Shown here: one piece after another, positions 8,289-18,753 of the stretch
Layout: every line of letters begins with the position of its first letter
Position numbering within the stretch: position 1 is the first letter of the stretch
Assembly: GCA_041277045.1 (NCBI GenBank)
Contig: JBGFSY010000004.1
Span: 372,001 to 436,000, forward strand
From: Reddybacter sp041277045
GTDB taxonomy: Bacteria; Pseudomonadota; Gammaproteobacteria; Pseudomonadales; Porticoccaceae
DNA: 64,000 nt
Direction: 5' to 3'
The notes under the pieces: generated by a model
What the model was told of the DNA's origin: nothing
What the model saw: only the letters and a program-made list of their open reading frames with translations
Database searches by the model: none
Position numbers and translations under genes: made by a program

Positions 8289-9607
8289 TAGCTGCAAACC
8301 GCTTTTAGTGGCAGGGTGACAGAGGTGAGTAGCCCGCCGCCATCGGCATTTAAAAGGCTCACTCGGCCACCGTGGCGATTGAGACTACTGTGGGTGAGAA
8401 ACAGGCCGAGACCGAGGCCGCCGGGTTTGTCACTGGGGATGGGCTTACCCATTTTTTCAATCTGCTCAGGGCTGAGGCCGGGGCCGTAATCGCGAATGTT
8501 GATGTAAAGGCTGGAGCTATCCCAGTGGATAGTAATTTCCAGTTGTTCGGGGCTGGCCTCGGCGGCATTATTGAGCAGGTTGAGCAGGGATTGCTGAATC
8601 ACAGGATGAAAGCAGGCGTTGATAGGAGGGCTGTCGCTGGTGATGTTGATTGCGGGCTTAACATCGGGGCGGATTAGCATCCAGTTGTCGAGCAGACCAT
8701 CGACATATTCGGCAACGCGAATGGGGCTGGAACCCTCTTCAATAATGCTGGCGGCATTGACCAGACTTTGCAGGGTTTTGCGACAGCGGGCGATTTGCTG
8801 GTTCAGGGTGGCGACATCCTGCTGTTGTTCGGGCTTAGTCACTTCTTCAGCCAGATTGTCGATAATTAGCTTCATGGTGTTTAGCGGTGTGCCCAGTTCA
8901 TGGGCGGCCCCGGCGGCGAGGGTGGCGATGGCGAGCAGTTGCTCATCCTGCATTTGCTCTTCTTTTTGCGCGCTGAGTTCGGCTTCCTGGGTGCGCAGGG
9001 CGGCGGCCATTCTGACCACAAAGTAGGTGATAAGCCCGGCACTGAGAGCGAAGTTAATCCACATACCAATAATGTGCAGGTTAAAGCCAGCGTTGCCGTG
9101 GTGGGGTGTGAGTTGCGTAAAGGGTTGGTAGTAGACCAGAAGAATACTGTAGGCGAGGACGGAGAGCCCGGTAATGGCCCAGGTCATTGCCATCGGCAAG
9201 CTGATGGCTGCGATGCTGATGGGCACTAAATAATAGGAAATAAAAGGGTTGGTGGCACCGCCGCTAAAATAGAGCAGTACAGTGAGGGCGCTGATGTCGA
9301 CCAGTAAGTGGGCGCCAAACTCCTTTTCGGAAATAGCTTTTGACCAATGGCTGCGCCATTGGGTGAGTACGTTGGCGACGGCGAAGGCGATGACCAAAGC
9401 GCTGATGATGCCAATGGGTAAGCCCAAAGGGTAGACCTGGGTGAAATAGTAGAGCGCAAGGATTTGGCCGATGAGGGCGATGTAGCGAATATTGGCCAGA
9501 CGGCGGAGGTTTTGCCGGGCGGCGGAAATATTGACGGGGGGCTTGTTCAAGGGTTGGTGCTCATAGGCGAAATGTAGGGGTAGTCGCTGGTGTACCCATG
9601 CTAACAA
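8288..9607 (-). CDS. regB: RegB/PrrB/RoxS-type redox sensor histidine kinase
   Basis: 439 residues. The N-terminal part has about six hydrophobic membrane helices and the ubiquinone-binding motif GGATNPF (residues 116-122) known from RegB. The H-box is AAGAAHELGTPLNT with His236. The redox-sensitive cysteine region of RegB is conserved as IARCRKTL, Cys275. The ATP-binding domain shows NLLNNAAEA, DYGPGL and GGLGLGLFL. The protein would sense the respiratory quinone pool and phosphorylate RegA, encoded immediately downstream. Confidence 0.92.
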   Translation of the reverse strand: MLAWVHQRLPLHFAYEHQPLNKPPVNISAARQNLRRLANIRYIALIGQILALYYFTQVYPLGLPIGIISALVIAFAVANVLTQWRSHWSKAISEKEFGAHLLVDISALTVLLYFSGGATNPFISYYLVPISIAAISLPMAMTWAITGLSVLAYSILLVYYQPFTQLTPHHGNAGFNLHIIGMWINFALSAGLITYFVVRMAAALRTQEAELSAQKEEQMQDEQLLAIATLAAGAAHELGTPLNTMKLIIDNLAEEVTKPEQQQDVATLNQQIARCRKTLQSLVNAASIIEEGSSPIRVAEYVDGLLDNWMLIRPDVKPAINITSDSPPINACFHPVIQQSLLNLLNNAAEASPEQLEITIHWDSSSLYINIRDYGPGLSPEQIEKMGKPIPSDKPGGLGLGLFLTHSSLNRHGGRVSLLNADGGGLLTSVTLPLKAVCS

Positions 9608-9726
9608 ATTGCGGTGCCCAAACGCAGTGTTGGGCTTGTGTTAAATGTTAACGCCAGCCAGGAAATTGCCTGACAGACGTTAACAGAGTGGATACTATTG
9701 TTTCCCGGACTATTGCTTAGCTAGGT

Positions 9727-11851
9727 TTAGAAGGACATTGCTACGCTAACAAAGAAGTTGCGGCCCCGGCCTGGCAGGCGATCACCCGTTGGAATATCGC
9801 TATCGCCATTGCGGTTGTAGCCCGCCAAATGGTCGGCGTAATCTTTGTCGAGGAGGTTTTCGATACCGGCGTTAATACGCAAATCTGAGGAGAGCTGGTA
9901 TTGGCTATAGAGGTTGAGCAAGCCATAGCCAGCACTTTTTTCCTCATCATTATAAGACGCAGTTTTTGATTAGCTGGCGTAGAGCACCGACTCCAGGTTG
10001 GCGCTCAGCTTGTCCTGTGCCCAAGTCAATGTCAGGCGATTATTCAAGGGGGCAACGCGATACAGGTTGTCGTGGCCGACTTTGTCCTCACCACGCACAT
10101 AGCTGAGTACGCCGTCGAGACGCCAGTTGTCGTTCAGCACCATACCGTAGCGGCCATCGAGGCCGTAGAGTTCGGCATCGATGTTATTAAATTGCAGGGG
10201 GGCTTGGCCACTCATCATGGTTGATAACATATTGGCCGTCATGTTGGTTGAGGGCGTACCTTGAATAAAGTCATCCACCTTGCGGAAAAAGATCTGCCCG
10301 TTAGCGTAGAATTTGCCTTCGTGCCAATCCAGGCCAAAGGTGATTTCATGGTTGGTTTCGCTGTCGAGGTCGAGGTTGCCGATGTAGGTGCGTCCACCGG
10401 TAAGGCCGCCGGTGGATTGCATGGGCAGCCACAGGTAGAGCTCCTGATAGGACGGGGCGCGGGTTTTTCGGCCTAGGCCAACATTCATGTCGGTTGTGTC
10501 GTTGAGGGGGCGGCTTGCCTTAAAAACGATATCAATATTGTCAAAGTTTTGATCGCGATTGGCATTGTTGAAATTGTTTGCGAGCTGGTTGGCAGTCATT
10601 TGCATCATCGGCATCATGCCGTTGGCAGATACTGTATCGCTGTTCATATCAATGCGGTTGTAACGTACCCCCGCTTCTAGATTCCAGTCACCACGAGAGC
10701 CCGTCCATTCGGTGAAGAAACCATAAATGTCGCGCTCGGCATCGGAAAAATTCTGCACGCGAAACATGGCCATATTCGGTTGCTAATGACCGCGTCATGG
10801 AGTGTTTCTGCACTATCAATACCGATTGTTAAGCTGTCATTGCCAATGGGGAGTTCAACGCTGGCACCCCAGGTAAACTGCTGGCCAATGGCGTTATTCT
10901 GGCGATAGCCCATCGGGTTGCCATTGCTGCGCAGGGAGAAGTTATCCATCACATGGTAGACGTGGCGATAGCCCATGCGCGTGCGAAGGCGTGCCTCACC
11001 GAGCTGGGTAGCCGCGTTGAAATTGGCTATGTCGGTATCGATATCAATAATATCCATGGGCAGGGCAGCTGTGCCGGTATTACTGATTTCCAGTTTGCCG
11101 AGGGAGACCTCCGCTTCACTGGCACCATTTTGCCAGCCGTAACTCAGGTCATAGCGCTGGCGTTGGTAGCCGCTGTCGCGCAGTGTCTTCCCGTCGCCGG
11201 TTTCTGCATCATCACCTTCATCAAAAGATGCGAGGACGGCTAGTTTGTGCTGATTGTTGGCGGCGACGACTTTTGCGGCACTGTTGCTGCCGTCATCGAC
11301 GGAGCCGTAGCGGGTTGCGATGTCGACAGAGATTATGGCGTCACGGGTTTCAGCGAAGTCACCACGATCCAGGTTTGCCTGTATCAAACCACCAATGGAT
11401 TCCTGGCTACGGGCAACGGAGGCAATGCCGGGGCTGAGTTCGATGGTTTTCAGCAGCAGGGGGGGGGGGCGTAGGACAAGGGCGTATCCATCGCGTTGGG
11501 GCCTCCGCTGAGCACCGTTTCGTTTTCCATAGTCACCGCCACGCGGTCACCGAAAAGGCCTCGGTATTGAGCAATGCCGGTAACGGGGCCATTGCTATTA
11601 ATATTGCCACCGGGCAAGGCGTTTAAAACAGCGGCGCTGTCCGGCAGGTTAATGACGTCAGGCTTTATGCTTAATGTTTTTACGGCACTTAGGGCCGCGC
11701 CTTCGACAATAATCTCTTCAATAACTATGCTGGTAGACGCCTGTGTTTTGGCCTCAGCCTGATGAGGCTCTGTGTTGTCCTGGGCATAAATAGGCTGAGT
11801 GCAAAGAGAAACAGCTACCGCAATAAGAGATAGAGGGAAGGCTTTGTTCAT
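9727..11851 (-). pseudogene. TonB-dependent copper receptor (OprC/NosA-like), multiply broken
   Basis: Starts at ATG 11851 with a signal peptide (MNKAFPLSLIAVAVSL...YAQ), plug domain (IVIEEIIVEG, LFGDRVAVTME) and, near the C-terminus, the OprC-like segment RAPSYQELYLWLP, then STGGLTGGRTYIGN. Methionine-rich stretches (GMMPMMQM) fit copper binding. Three lesions are visible. An 11-C tract on the coding strand (11459-11469) shifts the frame, and 9 or 12 C would restore it. A one-base loss near 10774-10785 lies before NMAMFRVQNF. An in-frame TAA at 9970-9972 cuts off the last 80 codons, which remain readable to the usual terminal SVAMSF. Confidence 0.9.
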
Positions 11852-12018
11852 TATTGAATCCGTAGTTAAATGGTGGGCTTATGATAACTTTTCCCAAGGT
11901 CTGTACCGATGCGGCACTGGTGTCGCACCTGTGCACCGGATTATTTGTTGTGGGCTAGCGCTTGTATTGGCCGGTCGATACCGATACATTGCGTGCTGAA
12001 AAAAATAACGGTAATGGC

Positions 12019-12459
12019 ATGTTAGATAAGACCTTGATCGGCAAGAGTTTTCCGGCGCTGGTAGTGGATGTGGATAGATGGCAATTAAAGTTTTTTGCCA
12101 AGGCCGTGGGCGAAGAAAATCCGATCTATTTCGATGAGGCGGCGGCTGTTGCCCAGGGCTATCGTTCTATATTGGCGCCACCCACTTATGGCGTCACCCT
12201 GGGTTGTGCTGTGCCCGACCCCTTTGCGCGTGCTAATGCGGTGGGCCTGGATGCAACCAAAATTCTGCATACTGCCCAGAGCTTTGAATACTTCGAGCCC
12301 ATTTGTGGTGGTGATCAGATTACCCTCGTAGCGACCATTACGAACGTCTTTGAGAAACGTCGAGGCGCTTTTAAATTCATGGTTGAAGAAACCGTCGCCA
12401 CCAATCAGCTAGGCCAGCTTACCACTCGCTTTCGACAAACTGTGGTTGAAAGGACTTAA
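12019..12459 (+). CDS. MaoC/FAS1-type hotdog dehydratase domain protein
   Basis: 146 residues from ATG 12019; the longer frame upstream has no family similarity. It matches the N-terminal MaoC-like (FAS1-type) dehydratase domain: FAKAVGEENPIYFDE, APPTYGVTLG, then FEYFEPICGGDQITLVATITNVFEKR. Such proteins form hotdog folds and usually pair with a second MaoC protein as a heteromeric 3-hydroxyacyl-CoA dehydratase. The partner candidate begins 46 bases downstream. The Shine-Dalgarno sequence is weak. Confidence 0.8.
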   Translation: MLDKTLIGKSFPALVVDVDRWQLKFFAKAVGEENPIYFDEAAAVAQGYRSILAPPTYGVTLGCAVPDPFARANAVGLDATKILHTAQSFEYFEPICGGDQITLVATITNVFEKRRGAFKFMVEETVATNQLGQLTTRFRQTVVERT

Positions 12460-12505
12460 GCAATATTGGCTTTATAGTGAGACAAGGATTGAAAGTAAGG
12501 ACAAT

Positions 12506-12949
12506 ATGAAAGAGATTTTTTTTGATCAAATAGCCATTGGCGAGCAACTGCCGAGTTTGACCAAGCCACCCATCACCCGTACCACGCTGGCCTATTTTTG
12601 TGGTGCCTCGAATGATCATAATCCCGTACACATTGACAGCGACTTTGCTCGTGCTGCCGGTGCCGCTGATGTTTTCGTGCACGGCATGCTCGATATGGCT
12701 TACATGGGGCAATTGTTGACAGGCTGGGTGCCTCAGACCGCTATTCTCAGCTTTGGCGTAAAGTTCGGTGCCATCGTCTACGTTGGGGATAGCATCACCT
12801 GTCGAGGCGAGGTGGTCGATAAAACTGATGATGACGGTGTTTACACCCTCAAGCTTAAACTCAGGGCGGTCGATCAACATGGTGAATCAAAACTAACGGG
12901 TGAAGCGCAGTTGAGAGTCAGTGCGCCAAAAGATGCTGCTCAGCCTTAA
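12506..12949 (+). CDS. MaoC-type (R)-enoyl-CoA hydratase
   Basis: 147 residues from ATG 12506, preceded by AAGG five bases upstream. The hydratase-2 motif is intact: SNDHNPVHIDSDFARAAG, then FVHGMLDMAYMG, giving the catalytic Asp and His. Together with the preceding gene and the acyl-CoA dehydrogenase 59 bases downstream, it looks like a three-gene acyl-CoA or sterol side-chain degradation operon. The two hotdog proteins may form one complex (inference). Confidence 0.85.
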   Translation: MKEIFFDQIAIGEQLPSLTKPPITRTTLAYFCGASNDHNPVHIDSDFARAAGAADVFVHGMLDMAYMGQLLTGWVPQTAILSFGVKFGAIVYVGDSITCRGEVVDKTDDDGVYTLKLKLRAVDQHGESKLTGEAQLRVSAPKDAAQP

Positions 12950-13008
12950 ATAATGTATAAAATGATTCTGTTGCCATAGCGCCAGGGTTCGAAAAGGAGA
13001 GTTTTTAG

Positions 13009-14154
13009 ATGACCGATTATCGTCCCTCATGGATGGATGAAAACCTCGATATTTATCGCAATTCCGTTAGCCGCTTTGTTGAAAACGAAATGCAGCCCCA
13101 CGATGAACGCTGGCGCGAGCAGGGTCATATCGATAAAGACATTTGGCGCAAGGCCGGTGCTCAGGGCTTTCTCTGTAGTGATATTCCCGCTGAATACGGC
13201 GGTGGTGGTGCTGATTTTCGCTATGAGGCGGTGTTTTATGAAGAGCAGTGGCGACGTGGTTTAACCGGTATGGGGCAGGGGGTGCACAGCATCAGTGCCC
13301 ACTACATTCTCAATCACGGTACCGAAGAACAAAAGCTCAAATATCTGCCAAAAATGGCCAGTGGGGAGATGATTGGCGCCATTGCCATGACTGAGCCGGG
13401 TACTGGCTCAGACTTACAGGCCATTAGCACTAAAGCCGTAAAAGATGGCGAGCACTACATCGTCAACGGCTCGAAGATTTTTATCACCAACGGTTACCTT
13501 TGCGAGCTGCTGGTACTGATCGTCAAGACCGACACTAATGCAGGTGGTAAAGGCGTGTCGCTATTGCTGCTAGAGACGGCAGATTTACCCGGTTATCGCG
13601 TTGGCAAAAAACTGAAAAAAATGGGTCAAAAAGCGCAGGATACGGTCGAGCTGTTCTTTGAGGATGTACGCGTCCACGAGAGTCAGTTACTCGGCGGTGA
13701 AGAGGGCAAGGGCTTTTACCAGTTGATGAGTGATTTGCCCTACGAGCGCAGCACCGTGGGTATTCAGGGTGTCGCTTTAATGGAGGGAGCCATTGAGGAA
13801 ACGCTGAAATACGTTAAAGAACGACACGTTTTTGGCAAACCTTTGATGGAGATGCAAAATACCCGCTTTAAGCTGGCCGAAGTGGCATCGCTTACCCGTG
13901 CTGCCCGCGTCTTTATCGACAGTTGCGTCGAAAAAGTGGTGAGTGGCGAACTCGACAATGCTACCGCCTCGATGTCTAAGTGGTGGATTTCTGAGCTACA
14001 GCAAAAGATCGTCGATGAGTGCCTGCAATTGCACGGCGGCTATGGTTATATGGATGAATATTTGATTTGCCGCATGTACGCTGATAGTCGCGTTGCGAGA
14101 ATATATGCCGGTACCAGTGAAATTATGCTGGAAGTTGTTGCACGTAGTTTGTAG
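13009..14154 (+). CDS. acyl-CoA dehydrogenase (long-chain/IVD-type active site)
   Basis: 381 residues, full length for the ACAD family. FAD/substrate motifs are AMTEPGTGSDLQ, FITNGYLCELLVLIVKT and LHGGYGYMDEY. The C-terminal loop reads YAGTSEIM, lacking the MCAD-type catalytic Glu. As in long-chain and isovaleryl-CoA dehydrogenases, a Glu is available in the helix EGAIEETLKYVKER (about residues 263-264) before the family FGKPL. It is last in the operon with the two MaoC proteins. The exact acyl substrate cannot be read from sequence. Confidence 0.88.
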   Translation: MTDYRPSWMDENLDIYRNSVSRFVENEMQPHDERWREQGHIDKDIWRKAGAQGFLCSDIPAEYGGGGADFRYEAVFYEEQWRRGLTGMGQGVHSISAHYILNHGTEEQKLKYLPKMASGEMIGAIAMTEPGTGSDLQAISTKAVKDGEHYIVNGSKIFITNGYLCELLVLIVKTDTNAGGKGVSLLLLETADLPGYRVGKKLKKMGQKAQDTVELFFEDVRVHESQLLGGEEGKGFYQLMSDLPYERSTVGIQGVALMEGAIEETLKYVKERHVFGKPLMEMQNTRFKLAEVASLTRAARVFIDSCVEKVVSGELDNATASMSKWWISELQQKIVDECLQLHGGYGYMDEYLICRMYADSRVARIYAGTSEIMLEVVARSL

Positions 14155-14513
14155 TTATTCATACGCTGGCGGGGGTTTATCTCTTGAGGACAACACTAAG
14201 TAAACAGCGATCGCAGGAATGACGGTGTTGAGTGGGTTTTGGTTTGCGATTACAGGACGCAAACTCTGGCAAAAACGACGAGTGATAGCCGTTTGAGAAG
14301 CTATTTAACCTTTCATCCCCTGAGGGCTCTTCAGTCCTGTTGGCATATGAAGACAGCTCATATACTCCGTCCTTTGTGGATTTCGGCCGGTTGCCGATTT
14401 GGGGAAACAATGGGTTTTGCCCGTGAGTCTTTGCATGTTGGTCGGCGTATATTGAATTTTCCGGTCACTGCTACCTCCATTCTCCAGCTGATTATTTTGA
14501 GAAGGGACATTCG
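14155..14513. other. non-coding gap before the GGDEF gene
   Basis: About 360 bases with no convincing gene; the open frames present lack ribosome-binding sites and family similarity. The end holds GAAGGG (14501-14506), which serves the TTG start of the next gene. A GGACGCAAACTCTGG string near 14255-14270 resembles half of a cyclic-di-GMP riboswitch, but the other half is missing. Confidence 0.6.
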
Positions 14514-16745
14514 TTGAGGCTAGCGCCCTTTTTATCTGCCCTGGCTTTTTTGTCGGTGGTAATTTACCTGCATTTTTTAGCAGGCTTTCCTTTCAGTGAC
14601 AATATTCTGCTCTACCTCTTACTGGCTATCTCCAGTGCTCTTGGTATTCTGCTGCTAAGAGCACGACATCGTCCGGTAATTTTTGAATCTTTGCCAAGCG
14701 AAGGCAGGGGGTCACTGGAGGATATTGCCAATATCTGTAAGGTGGTGATATGGCAGGTCGATCAGCAGGGCAGGCTAACTCAAGTTCTGGGTTGGCAAGG
14801 TATTAACAATGAAGTCGATACCGCGGATTTACTCGGCCGTGGTATTGCTGTTCTTAATGATGATTATCCCGACTTCTGTGTGCTGCTATTGCGAGCCCAG
14901 AGCGGCGATGAGTTTGTTGCCCATAGTGTTTTTGGCTCGCAGTCTTACCAACATAGTTTTTCTAAATTGACTGATAGTGACGGGCAGCCAGCGGGTTTTC
15001 AGTGTGTTTCTCACGATGTTACCGAGGACCAGCGGATTTATAATCGCCTGGCCTTTACCGAGCAGATTATAGCCACCGCTGGCGAGGCTGTGGTCATCTT
15101 TAACCGCAGGCATAAGGTACTTAGTGTTAACCACGCCTTTACACGGATTACCGGTTTTTCTCGTCAGAATTTGCAGAAGCTTGCCGCAGAGGGTGCTAGC
15201 CAGTCTGGTCTTGTCGCTCAGCCTGATGCCTTTTTCTTTCGGACTGTCTTGCGGGCGCTAAATGAAGATGACCGCTGGACCGGCGAAGTGGCTCTACGCA
15301 AGCGTTCCGGTGAGCAGTTTTCGGCCAATGTTTCGCTGAGTGTTATTCGTGGTAATGGTGGAGCCCTGAGCCATTATGCGATGTTTTTTTCTGACTTGAG
15401 TCACATGAAGCGCAGTCAGGAAGAGCTGCGCTATTTGGCGACTCACGATAACTTGACGGATCTGCCTAATCGCCGCTTGTTTCTAGACAGGCTGGAGCAG
15501 GGTATTCAGCGAGCAAAACGCAGTAAGCGCCAGCTCGCATTGTTCTATATCGACCTGGATAATTTTAAGCTGATCAACGATTCCCAGGGCCACCATTTTG
15601 GTGACGATCTGCTCCGGGAGATTTCTCGGCGTTTACTCACCGTCGTCAGGCAAAGCGATACGGTGGCCCGTTTGGCAGGTGATGAGTTTACGGTGATTGC
15701 TGAAAATATTAATGATCTTGTTGAAATTAGAGCGATAGCGGAAAAAATTCTGTCTTGTTTTGAAAAGCCCTTTGAGTTCCAGGCCCAGCAGGTGGAGGCA
15801 ACCGCTAGCATCGGTGTTGCTATCTATCCCAACGATGGAGGCGACCTTAAAATATTGATGAAACAGGCCGATGTGGCGATGTACAAAGCTAAAGAGGCAG
15901 GTAGAAACGGTTATTACAGTTTGCACGATGGCGAGAGCAGTAGGGTCTCTGGACGTTTGTTTTATCCCTCAGAATTACGCCTGGCTTTGAAGCGTGATCA
16001 GATGGCGCTGGTTTACCAGCCTCTGTTTGATATTAAGCAACGTCGAGTGGTGGGTTGCGAAAGTTTATTGCGTTGGAATCATCACGCTCGCGGCTTAATC
16101 AAACCCGGCGATTTTATGATTGTTTCTGAGGAGGCCGGCATTACCGGCGAGCTGGGTACGTGGACTTTGAACGAAGTTTGTCGGCAATTGCGCAGCTGGC
16201 ACCTGCAGGGTTTGGATGTGGGTTATGTGTCTATCAATATTGAAATATCACAAATAGAAGACCCGGCCTATCCTGAATTGATATTCGATACCCTGCAGCA
16301 GCATAAACTCGATACTTCCTGTTTAATGTTTGAAATTAACGAATCAGTGGTACTGGATCATTTGATGCAAGTGACGCAGTTTGTTCGCACCTTGAGTCAG
16401 ATGGGTATTCGTTTTTGTATCGACAGTTTTGGCGCATGCGGTAAGAATTCAAATTACCTTAAAGAGTTACCGGTTGAAGCCCTCAAGCTCGATCACAAAC
16501 TTTTAATGGGGCTTAATGGTACACGCCATCATATTGACCTTATTCAGGCACTCACCGGTATTGGCGATATTCTTGATAAAACGGTGATCGCTGTCGGTGT
16601 AGAGCAGATCCGTCAGGAAGAGGTGCTGGCAGAAATCGGTTGCCACTTTGCCCAGGGCTACCTTTACGGTAAACCGATGAGTGCCAATTACTTTGGTAAA
16701 GCCTATAGTCAGCTAGCGGCCAATCGGCCATCCCGTTTGAATTAA
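14514..16745 (+). CDS. membrane PAS-GGDEF-EAL protein with degenerate EAL domain
   Basis: 743 residues from TTG 14514, with GAAGGG seven bases upstream. Two N-terminal membrane segments (about residues 5-50) are followed by one or two PAS-like domains (about 65-300; FITGFSRQNL is typical), a GGDEF domain with AGDEF at the active-site loop, and an EAL domain. In the EAL domain, ESLLRW replaces EALLRW, DSFGACGK replaces the DDFGTG metal-binding segment, and VGVEQ replaces EGVET. Second-metal Asp and the EGVE Glu are therefore lost. The phosphodiesterase part is probably inactive, leaving a cyclase and/or c-di-GMP-binding role. Confidence 0.88.
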   Translation: MRLAPFLSALAFLSVVIYLHFLAGFPFSDNILLYLLLAISSALGILLLRARHRPVIFESLPSEGRGSLEDIANICKVVIWQVDQQGRLTQVLGWQGINNEVDTADLLGRGIAVLNDDYPDFCVLLLRAQSGDEFVAHSVFGSQSYQHSFSKLTDSDGQPAGFQCVSHDVTEDQRIYNRLAFTEQIIATAGEAVVIFNRRHKVLSVNHAFTRITGFSRQNLQKLAAEGASQSGLVAQPDAFFFRTVLRALNEDDRWTGEVALRKRSGEQFSANVSLSVIRGNGGALSHYAMFFSDLSHMKRSQEELRYLATHDNLTDLPNRRLFLDRLEQGIQRAKRSKRQLALFYIDLDNFKLINDSQGHHFGDDLLREISRRLLTVVRQSDTVARLAGDEFTVIAENINDLVEIRAIAEKILSCFEKPFEFQAQQVEATASIGVAIYPNDGGDLKILMKQADVAMYKAKEAGRNGYYSLHDGESSRVSGRLFYPSELRLALKRDQMALVYQPLFDIKQRRVVGCESLLRWNHHARGLIKPGDFMIVSEEAGITGELGTWTLNEVCRQLRSWHLQGLDVGYVSINIEISQIEDPAYPELIFDTLQQHKLDTSCLMFEINESVVLDHLMQVTQFVRTLSQMGIRFCIDSFGACGKNSNYLKELPVEALKLDHKLLMGLNGTRHHIDLIQALTGIGDILDKTVIAVGVEQIRQEEVLAEIGCHFAQGYLYGKPMSANYFGKAYSQLAANRPSRLN

Positions 16746-16964
16746 CGGTTCTCCACTATCCGGTTTTTCCCTCTAGTTCCCGTTAGTGTCCCGCTAAACT
16801 TAGCTTGCTAGCTTTGGCTGGTTTACTCTGTTTACAATGAGAAAACTCACAGGTCACAAAATGGTGGGCAAATCACTCCGACTGGCACTAGACTCTGCGC
16901 CAAAATACCAAGCTTCGACACTTTTGTTGGTGCTTTCAAAAATAGTAATTCGACGGAAAAAACC

Positions 16965-18743
16965 ATGACAGATTACACGGCCCCACTGGATGAGATGAGC
17001 TTTCTCGTCAATGACGTGCTGAACATAGCTGATATAGCGACCTTGCCCGGTTATGAAGAGTGCTCCACAGAGCTGATTGACGCCATTTATGGCGAGGCCG
17101 GACGCTATTTCTCAGAGGTCATCGCGCCGACCAATCAAAGTGCCGACAGTGAAGGCTGTCGGGTTGAAGATGCCGCCGTTGTCAGTGCCGAGAGCCTTGA
17201 TGGTTTGTACAAAGGTTTTGTTGAAGGGGGCTGGCCCGCATTAAGCGGTGATCCGCAATTTGATGGCCAGGGCATGCCGCACTTGGTCGGTGTGGCCGTT
17301 GAAGAGATGTGTCAAAGCGCCAATTTAAGTTTCTCTCTCCTACCACTGCTGACTAAAGGCGTAATCACGGCTATTGAGCGTTTTGCCAGTGACGAGCAAA
17401 AAACCGCCTACTTGCCGAAATTGATTAGTGGTGAGTGGACGGGCACCATGAATTTGACGGAATCTCAGGCCGGTAGTGATTTGGCTGCGGTACGCGCTAA
17501 AGCTGTGCCGGTTGATGATCATTATTTGATCTCGGGGCAAAAGATTTTTATTACCTGGGGGGATCATAGCTACACGGACAATATTGTGCATTTAGTGCTG
17601 GCCCGTACCCCCGATGCCCCCGATGGCGTGAAAGGTATTTCACTATTTGTGGTGCCTAAATTTATTCTTGATGCCGACGGTAAGCCGGGGCAGCGCAATG
17701 ATGTTTATCCCGTTAGCGTCGAGCATAAGATGGGAATACACGCCAGCCCAACCTGTGTGCTCAGCTTTGGTGACAACGGTGGTGCCGAGGGTTATCTGAT
17801 CGGCAATGAGAACGAAGGCCTGAGCTATATGTTTGCGATGATGAACCACGCCCGCCTGGCCGTTGGCCTGCAAGGTGTGTCCATTGCCGAGCGCGCCTAC
17901 CAGCAAGCCGTGAGTTACGCTCGCGACCGCGTGCAGGGCAACGCACCGGGTCAGGCCGATCGGGTGGCCATTATTCATCACGCCGATGTGCGGCGTATGT
18001 TGATGATGATGAAATCTCAGACTGAAGCGGCCCGCGTACTCAGTTATTCAGCCTTTGCCCATTGGGATTATCTTAGCCACAGCCCCGATGCTGACGCCCG
18101 TGCTCATCACCGGCGCCGAGTCGATATTCTCACGCCACTGGTTAAGGCTTTAAGCACCGAGATCGGTAATGAAGTTGCCTATATTGGTGTGCAAGTACAC
18201 GGCGGTATGGGCTTTATTGAAGAGACGGGTGCCGCACAATATATGCGCGATGCGCGTATTTTGCCTATCTATGAAGGGACCAATGGTATTCAGGCTTTAG
18301 ATTTGATCGGTCGTAAACTATTGCGTGACAAGGGTGCGGCGCTCGGTGAATTGCTGGCCGATTTAAAACAGGGCTTACAGTCTGCCGATGAACTGGGTCT
18401 GGCGCATTTGTCTCAGCCCGTTTTAAAGAGCTTCGACTTGTGCCAGGAGGCGGTTCAATTCGTTTTTGAACAAGCGCGTAGTGATGCAAATTTTGCGGGC
18501 GCAGTCGCCTTCGATTTGTTGTTGTTAATTAGCAACAGCGTCGCGGCGGCATTGATGGTGAAAAGCGCAGTCGCAGCCCAGAAAAAGCTCAATAATGACA
18601 GTGACAAGGCCCTGTTTTACAAAACGAAACTGGCAACAGTGCAGTTTTATATTGAGCATGTGTTGCCGCGAACAGAGGCGTATTCGCGCTCGTTAAGGTT
18701 TGGTCACAGCTCGACAATGGCGGTGGATGTCGACGCTTTTTAA
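16965..18743 (+). CDS. acyl-CoA dehydrogenase with C-terminal extension (DmdC-like family)
   Basis: 592 residues, the long ACAD class that carries an extra C-terminal helical domain (Acyl-CoA_dh_C), as in MMPA-CoA dehydrogenase DmdC and related FadE proteins. Motifs include MNLTESQAGSDL, GQKIFITWGDH, VHGGMGFIEETGAAQYMRD and YEGTNGIQA; the last contains the catalytic Glu. The gene stands alone and ends 10 bases from the convergent fldB. It could act on methylmercaptopropionyl-CoA or on fatty acyl-CoA; the sequence alone does not decide. Confidence 0.88.
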   Translation: MTDYTAPLDEMSFLVNDVLNIADIATLPGYEECSTELIDAIYGEAGRYFSEVIAPTNQSADSEGCRVEDAAVVSAESLDGLYKGFVEGGWPALSGDPQFDGQGMPHLVGVAVEEMCQSANLSFSLLPLLTKGVITAIERFASDEQKTAYLPKLISGEWTGTMNLTESQAGSDLAAVRAKAVPVDDHYLISGQKIFITWGDHSYTDNIVHLVLARTPDAPDGVKGISLFVVPKFILDADGKPGQRNDVYPVSVEHKMGIHASPTCVLSFGDNGGAEGYLIGNENEGLSYMFAMMNHARLAVGLQGVSIAERAYQQAVSYARDRVQGNAPGQADRVAIIHHADVRRMLMMMKSQTEAARVLSYSAFAHWDYLSHSPDADARAHHRRRVDILTPLVKALSTEIGNEVAYIGVQVHGGMGFIEETGAAQYMRDARILPIYEGTNGIQALDLIGRKLLRDKGAALGELLADLKQGLQSADELGLAHLSQPVLKSFDLCQEAVQFVFEQARSDANFAGAVAFDLLLLISNSVAAALMVKSAVAAQKKLNNDSDKALFYKTKLATVQFYIEHVLPRTEAYSRSLRFGHSSTMAVDVDAF

Positions 18744-18753
18744 GTGAGTCTTG

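Noticed and set aside
11459..11469. Simple phase-variable on/off switch of the copper receptor
   Set aside because: Changing the C tract alone cannot restore the protein, since a second frameshift and a nonsense codon remain.
14240..14290. Possible cyclic-di-GMP (GEMM) riboswitch before the GGDEF gene
   Set aside because: Only a GGACGCAAACTCTGG-like half is seen; the first conserved half and the P1 stem are missing.
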